64,000 nucleotides of DNA from Ancylostoma caninum (lineage: Eukaryota; Nematoda; Chromadorea; Rhabditida; Ancylostomatidae), in NCBI GenBank assembly GCA_037903475.1, contig JBAJFG010000601.1, positions 186,001 through 250,000 of the forward strand, in the 5' to 3' direction. This document shows, one piece after another, positions 58,790 through 64,000 of the stretch (its first letter is position 1; every line of letters begins with the position of its first letter). Under the pieces are notes generated by a model, which was given only the letters and a program-made list of their open reading frames with translations, had not been told where the DNA came from and made no database searches. The translations under genes and the position numbers were made by a program.

Positions 58790-60933
58790 GCTATTTTTTG
58801 CAATAAAATAGTGCTCATGACTACGTGTAACCCTATTCGCAGTCATCAGTGGAGCACTATCACAAAAGTAGAACATAAAATCAGTCGTAGCAGTGCGTAA
58901 GGTAATGACCAAAGAGGAGTAGTTGAGAAAGGGGCTCGATGAGACATGCAGTGATGCGAAAAAGTGAAGATGTGATAACAAGGAAATAAATACAAAGAAA
59001 GGGCTGTAAAGATCTCATGAAAATTTTTTGAACGGCATTTCTCTACTACTGCACAGATAAGCAAACTGCAGTCTAAACTGCCACTATGAAACTGCAATAG
59101 TTTTCTCCGAACACCACAACCCTGAAGGAACTCGACTAGAAGTTTGGAATATTCTCCGAAAACCACTCATGGTACAGGTTTGCATCAAATTTGGTATTGT
59201 TTCTCAAGAATCATTAACGAATATGATCTCGGTGTGGACATTGACACCGTTTCTTTTCGCTGTGCCTTCGTAACGCCACACTGCCGCGAGAAACCTCCCA
59301 CTATCACCATTTATGTATACGGAAAATACCAGGATTAAGGATTTTATGAGCAACGTACGAATGAAAATTTCATTCTTCGGAATAGGGTAGGAAGAGTTAG
59401 TGATGACGAGAGCGATAAAACGGTGGCACTATTCAATAGGCACAATTTTTCTTCACTACAGTGCCTGACCGCAAACGCCCCAGTATCTGGATGAGCTACG
59501 CTATTCTTGGTTTACCTTCCACACTCGCCAGTTCGGGCCACCGCTTTGGTCTACCTAGGCCTCTCGGCTTTTCTCGAGGAAAATGAAAAAAGAGAACAGC
59601 TGGATAGAGAAAATGTCATTCAAGAGTTCAGCAGAAGTCGAAGCAGACTTTTACTCTACGGGGACATATATGCAAATATTTCTCGGCAGAAATTGATAGT
59701 TATAAGGATTATAAATAAGGGCACCAAAATCGCTGAAAATTGCTGGTAAACGATAAAAAAACAGTACGCAGCACTTAGAGGCAAGCTTCACTGGAAATTA
59801 CTCATATCAGGATGGACTCAACCGGTCACTTCTTTTCACACTTTTGCGCGTTCGTTCACTACCTGCTTTCTTCAACGATAATTGAAAATTCTCACCTACC
59901 TTCGTACAAAACGGACTGGTCTGAAACTTCACTTAACGACTCACAATGTCGCACCCGTTCCACTCATTCCAAAATGCCACCACTCGTTTTGCAGACCCTT
60001 TTTAACCACCCTCCCTCTCCTCCTCCTATTCCACAGCTAGTGCGAGAAATTTCTTCGCAGCCTCTTTACCAACGGTTTTTGCAAGAGGGAGGTAAAGGAC
60101 TCACATTAACGAGCAATGCAAGCGCGGAAAATTGCTGGATATCCTCATCCCACACTATTTGCAAATGATATCCTCACCCTGAACCATGTTATGCTGCTTA
60201 ATATCGCTTTAATTTATTCCAATTGCCTAGATTTTTCTATGTATTCTATTGGCTATACAGAGGACCTATTTCACAGAAGCCTTGCTTCAATCTTGCTTAT
60301 AAAAGTTAGTCTAACAAATTAGGCAATCTTCAATTATCACCTAGTGTTCCGCCTGAAAAAAAAGAGCCGAAAAGCGCATGACAACGCGCCCTTAAATTGT
60401 ATTCAGCGCACGTTCTCCACAATCAAATAAGGAAATAAAAGTGCTGAACAATGCCCAAGACAACTAATGCGGACAGTGATAGTCAAGATACTTCATTAGA
60501 GAACTTAAACAGTATGGAAAAATAAACAAATGCTGAGTACACTAAAAACTTCACCGGAAAAGCATCTATATAGGGATCTAACATCGTTCGATAGCTGTCC
60601 AAGCGGTGCTGGATGAAAAAGGAAGAGCCAGGATGTACGACTCGTTATAAAGTATCACAAATGGAACATACAATCTCGTAGCAGTCTCGTACAACCCGGT
60701 TTGCTGACTATATGAAAATAGATGAACATGGTCTACGTCAAAGCACCGGATGAACGAAAAAGAAGGGTAAATACCGTCTCACATCGACTTGTAAAACTGA
60801 CCGGTGAATTAGCTTCAAACTTTCAAGGAAAAAATGCTTACAACATCAAAAAATGAAAATTAGTGAAGAATATAGAAAAATAGCCAGTTCAAATAAAGGC
60901 TGTAGGCAATCTAAACACTACCGTGGAAGTCAC
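58790..60933. other. No gene recognised
   Basis: Several open frames of 64-118 codons exist on both strands, but none has protein-like composition together with usable splice sites. Presumed intergenic sequence beyond the 3' end of the HIG1 gene. Confidence 0.3.
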
Positions 60934-62803
60934 TTAGTGTTTGTGCAAAATAGCCGTGGGTGGTGGGGCGTTTTCTCTTGCCTTCGTAACTTCTTCATCC
61001 TCATAAGTGGCCCCGAAGAAGGTGACTCCAGCAACGAGAGCGGTTACAGTGAAGAACTGTGCCATGATTCGGTACTGCATGTACTTCTGTGCTCCCAATT
61101 TGTCACCGATGAATGAGGACCTGAAAATCAGGGAGGAGAATGACCGCAACCAAAGCTGTACCATGGAAAAGATGAACAAGGAATGAATCACGCACATTCT
61201 AGCACCACAATAGTTGAGCATAAAACGAACACCCGTTCATTACTGCTCTAGTGTCTCGTTATTGCATTACACTACAAGAAATCGCTGGGGTCTAGATTAT
61301 CAAAAAGATGCCATAACAAAATGAAACCAGAAAATGTGGAGTATCCAAGTTTTGGAACATTTTTTTATTTCTCTCCTCATGCACATTGTGCAATATTCCA
61401 ATGGTCTCTCCGCCATGTAACAGCTAGGGAAGGTTTTCAATAATAAGGAACACCCAATGGTTAGCATTTTTCTTTGCAAGCGTTGAAAAACAATTCTACT
61501 GATGTTCCCAGTTAGGGGAATTAAATAAGATTCCTTACAACTAACAGTACATAAAAAGGTGCTCCGGATATGCGAAGGTAAGACTCCATATGTTTTTGCC
61601 TTCCCACTTTCACACCATGAGAAAAGAAATACATCCAGGTAGCTGACAGTGAAAACAGCTGGCTCAGCGTTAACACGGATGTTTTAGGTGTTTGGCCTCT
61701 AAAATGGATCGAGATAAACTACCAGATCTCGTATACAGAGTAGGGAGAAGTTCGCACGAATAGATCCGTCTGAACGAACAAAGAAGTAGAGGTATTTACG
61801 TGGTCACTTCCAGAGACAAATATGCACAGCACTTATCCAGTGGTGGCATTCTTCTTTTAAAATCGAGATGTACAGCACGAAACATTCGAGAAAATCTCCA
61901 AAAGAAGTGAGTTGGGATGCTCAATAACGAGGGAGTAGCGCGTATTCGCCACAATTTAGAAAAAAAAGAATAAAGTAAAGTTGCCATTACAGCTCAAAAT
62001 AAGTGAGCATGATGTTTCACCATGCTCATAATAATGACTTTAGAACAATAACTAAGAAAAGACAGATGTGCATAGAAACGCTAAAACTGTTCGTATAAGA
62101 CCGACCTGAACATGCCCAGCAGAGCCAGTGTTGTAAGACCCATTCCTAAAATAACACCGGGGTTGCTTGCTGCCTGAGAGACCACACCGCTTTTCTTCTT
62201 GCCACCGGTTTCCTTCCCACTGCTATAGCCGATATCAGTGGGAATAGCTGGTATCTGAAATTGAAAACTTTCACATCAGTATAAATCATGACCAAGCATA
62301 CTTCTCATCTCCATAAATACAGTATGTTCTCGTTACTAGAGAATGTATTTCTATAGCAAACGAACAAGAAAAAACAGTACTGTTGCATAATACACTAAGC
62401 GAGAAAGCCTCAGTTAAGCTAGCAGCTCAGCTTTTCCTCTCTAATTTCACTGCTATTGCAATGAAGTTCATTATTCGATATCTGAAAAATATTTCCGATA
62501 CGGAAAAATATGGTCCTAAAACTCTTGTAAAACGTTGGAAAATACTACTGCAATACGAAATAAACTAACACCACTATATCTTGCTTCGTTATCCGAGGTT
62601 CGACTCATCTGTTCAGCTGTTAGGTGTTCTTTCTTCCATTCATACGAACCTTTGCGAGGTTCCTGAATAATGCATACATCGTTTTAACTAGACCCGCTGC
62701 ACAAATAAACCAGCCGTAAATTGAACTGAGGACGAATAAGAGTAAATGGCATCACCTCATGTATTCCAGCCGCACTCATGAACACCTTGCGAAAAATTCC
62801 CAT
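60934..62803 (-). CDS. HIG1-domain mitochondrial inner-membrane protein
   Basis: Three exons: 62803-62756 (ATG, donor GTGATG), 62254-62106 (acceptor AATTTCAG, donor GTCGGT) and 61120-60934 (acceptor GATTTTCAG, TAA). The protein is 127 residues. It has a short N-terminal region, a Lys/Gly linker, then NPGVILGMGLTTLALLGMF (first span, about 47-65), a loop with GDKLGAQKYMQYR, and IMAQFFTVTALVAGVTFFG (second span, about 85-103). This is the HIG1/Rcf1 arrangement of two spans joined by a short basic loop. Members of the family sit in the mitochondrial inner membrane and help assemble or tune cytochrome c oxidase and respiratory supercomplexes. A TTTAG 18 bases before the ATG could accept a spliced leader. 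The first exon is short and less certain than the others. Confidence 0.88.
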
Positions 62804-63301
62804 CTTGGATCGAGGAATTTACTAAACGCAAAAAAGAAACGCTTACGCAAGAGAATGTTCAAAACAAAAAACAATACAGAGACGGAGCTAAGGAAACTGA
62901 AAGTGGCACAGAACCATAATAAAAAGAGAAGAAACGATGAAATAAAATATTTATTTCCATATCTACAATGAGAAGCAATCCGAAGCCAGTGAAAAAAGAA
63001 CAATAGTCATCACTAAAACTATCATACTTGAACTGAACCTTCGTTAATTTACTCCAAAGCTCAAGGTATTTGCCATTTTATCCTAGTTAAACGTAATGCA
63101 TGTAAAACGTGCCGAAAAGGGAGGCTGAAGGAACTCGTAATGAAGGAAAGGAGTGTTTACATCTTTTCAAAACAATATGTACTGCAACAACCGAACGTTG
63201 TGTAGTTTGACCAAGGACCAACTTGGTTCATCATCAACTTCATCATCACCTCCGCCTCCATCGAAACTAGGATAGACTGGAAACTACGAAAAACAAGATG
63301 T
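62804..63301. other. Spacer between two minus-strand genes
   Basis: About 500 bases between the small membrane protein and the HIG1 ATG, a distance compatible with a nematode operon. Minus-strand frames at 63,160-63,270 include an acidic reading (GGGGDDEVDDEPSW) after a TTTTTCGTAG acceptor, but I could not join it in phase to a neighbour. Confidence 0.3.
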
Positions 63302-63445
63302 TCACTTATGAGCTGAATCAATAGCAGCACGGTCAATAGCAATTATGTCGGTCGTTCGTGATTTAGTGTAGAAGTAGACAATGTAAGAGCAAATAATTGC
63401 GATAGTGATGAAGATGACACGCATCCTGTCGCGCATGCGATTCAT
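63302..63445 (-). CDS. Small single-span membrane protein, 47 residues (tentative)
   Basis: After an acceptor (GTAATTGCAG) a short leader precedes ATG. The product has a basic start MNRMRDRMR, a hydrophobic span VIFITIAIICSYIVYFY, then a polar tail TKSRTTDIIAIDRAAIDSAHK and TGA. An alternative donor (AAGTGAAC) near the stop could extend the protein, but no following exon fits. The positive N terminus predicts N-in orientation. The family is not recognised; small mitochondrial assembly proteins have this shape. Confidence 0.4.
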   Translation of the reverse strand: MNRMRDRMRVIFITIAIICSYIVYFYTKSRTTDIIAIDRAAIDSAHK

Positions 63446-64000
63446 GGTTCCACCTCTGCAATTACAACGGTAAATTAATAGTGAGAAATCCAAAAACGAA
63501 AAAACAGCAGATACCAAGGAATTTCTGACTTGCAGTGTTCTGCAGGATGTCAATACAGTGGTTACGTAAAAATGTACTGTTTCCTTGTATTCTCCTTTTT
63601 ACGCGTCTCTCTTTCCTAGTGACCTTCGTGGTACCATTAGTACTTTCATGCTCTCTTTTTTCCCTCCACTATTCTCCTTTCCCATGCAGTTCCTGAAAGT
63701 TGGAGTCCTCACTTTTTGAACTGCGCTCAAGCTGCACTGCCTCAAGACATCGACTGTAACAAGATTTTGGACTGCTCGAAGGATCATCCTTGCGGAAAGC
63801 GTCAGCTTAACTCAGATGGATCGGCAGAATATTAGAGAGGACCCTTCAACTGAGGCGTGCGTACTCTAAGTCTTTGCCTAAGAGGGAGGGGATACAAGTA
63901 CATTTCATACGGCGTGCGTACTCTCGAGTCGACGTCTGGTATTACTTGGTGTAGGACATATGGCGCGATTCTTTGGCTGTCAAACAGGCAGACGAGATCT
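63446..64000. other. Upstream region, possible first exon at 63,787-63,713
   Basis: A minus-strand ATG at 63,787 opens MILRAVQNLVTVDVLRQ, which looks like a mitochondrial targeting sequence, and ends at a GTGAGG donor. It does not join in a sensible frame to the ATG exon at 63,445, so it is noted but not called a gene. Confidence 0.25.

Overview
The window looks like a chromosomal segment from a clade V (strongylid, hookworm-like) nematode. The evidence is short exons with TTTCAG-type acceptors, families with typical nematode forms (CK1/TTBK-like kinase, LACT-type beta-lactamase-fold proteins, a HIG1 protein), and a dense load of mariner copies, non-LTR fragments, tRNA-derived SINEs and inverted-repeat elements. 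No rRNA gene, intact tRNA gene, CRISPR array or prokaryotic feature is present. The genes are split into small exons, so long open frames here are mostly by-products of repeats. I built the gene models by hand from splice sites and phase.

Layout, all genes on the minus strand: 2.2-3.3 kb, the 3' part of an unrecognised gene; 3.5-6.4 kb, a cluster of palindromic and tandem repeats; 6.7-13.6 kb, an eleven-exon-plus CK1-group kinase gene with a ~500-residue basic, disordered tail; 14.0-22.4 kb, transposon territory holding a tiny two-exon gene (16.4-16.75 kb) for a Lys-rich then acidic 65-residue protein; 23.07-39.45 kb, a twelve-exon beta-lactamase-fold (LACT/LACTB-like) gene whose introns are swollen by minisatellites, a mariner copy and other elements; 39.5-47.8 kb, nested repeats including a 4.9-kb inverted-repeat structure that encloses a non-LTR fragment and has a mariner copy in one arm; 47.8-49.0 kb, a tentative multi-span membrane protein; 51.3-57.05 kb, a second, compact LACT paralogue with the same exon plan and a suspicious splice site; 60.9-62.8 kb, a HIG1-domain mitochondrial protein; 63.3-63.45 kb, a small single-span protein that may lie upstream of it in one transcription unit.

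The two LACT genes are clearly duplicates: most exon lengths match to the base and the order of exons is the same. They differ in their N-terminal membrane segments and in transposon load. The kinase, the LACT proteins and the HIG1 protein have no evident shared pathway. The main biological interest is in the unusual nucleotide-binding loop and motif-rich tail of the kinase, the candidate splice defect of LACT copy 2, and several repeat families whose structure can be read directly from the sequence: a mariner pair sharing the same lesions, an empty-site comparison that dates one insertion, terminal-inverted-repeat elements with a tRNA-like core, and elements that carry 59- or 60-bp minisatellites.
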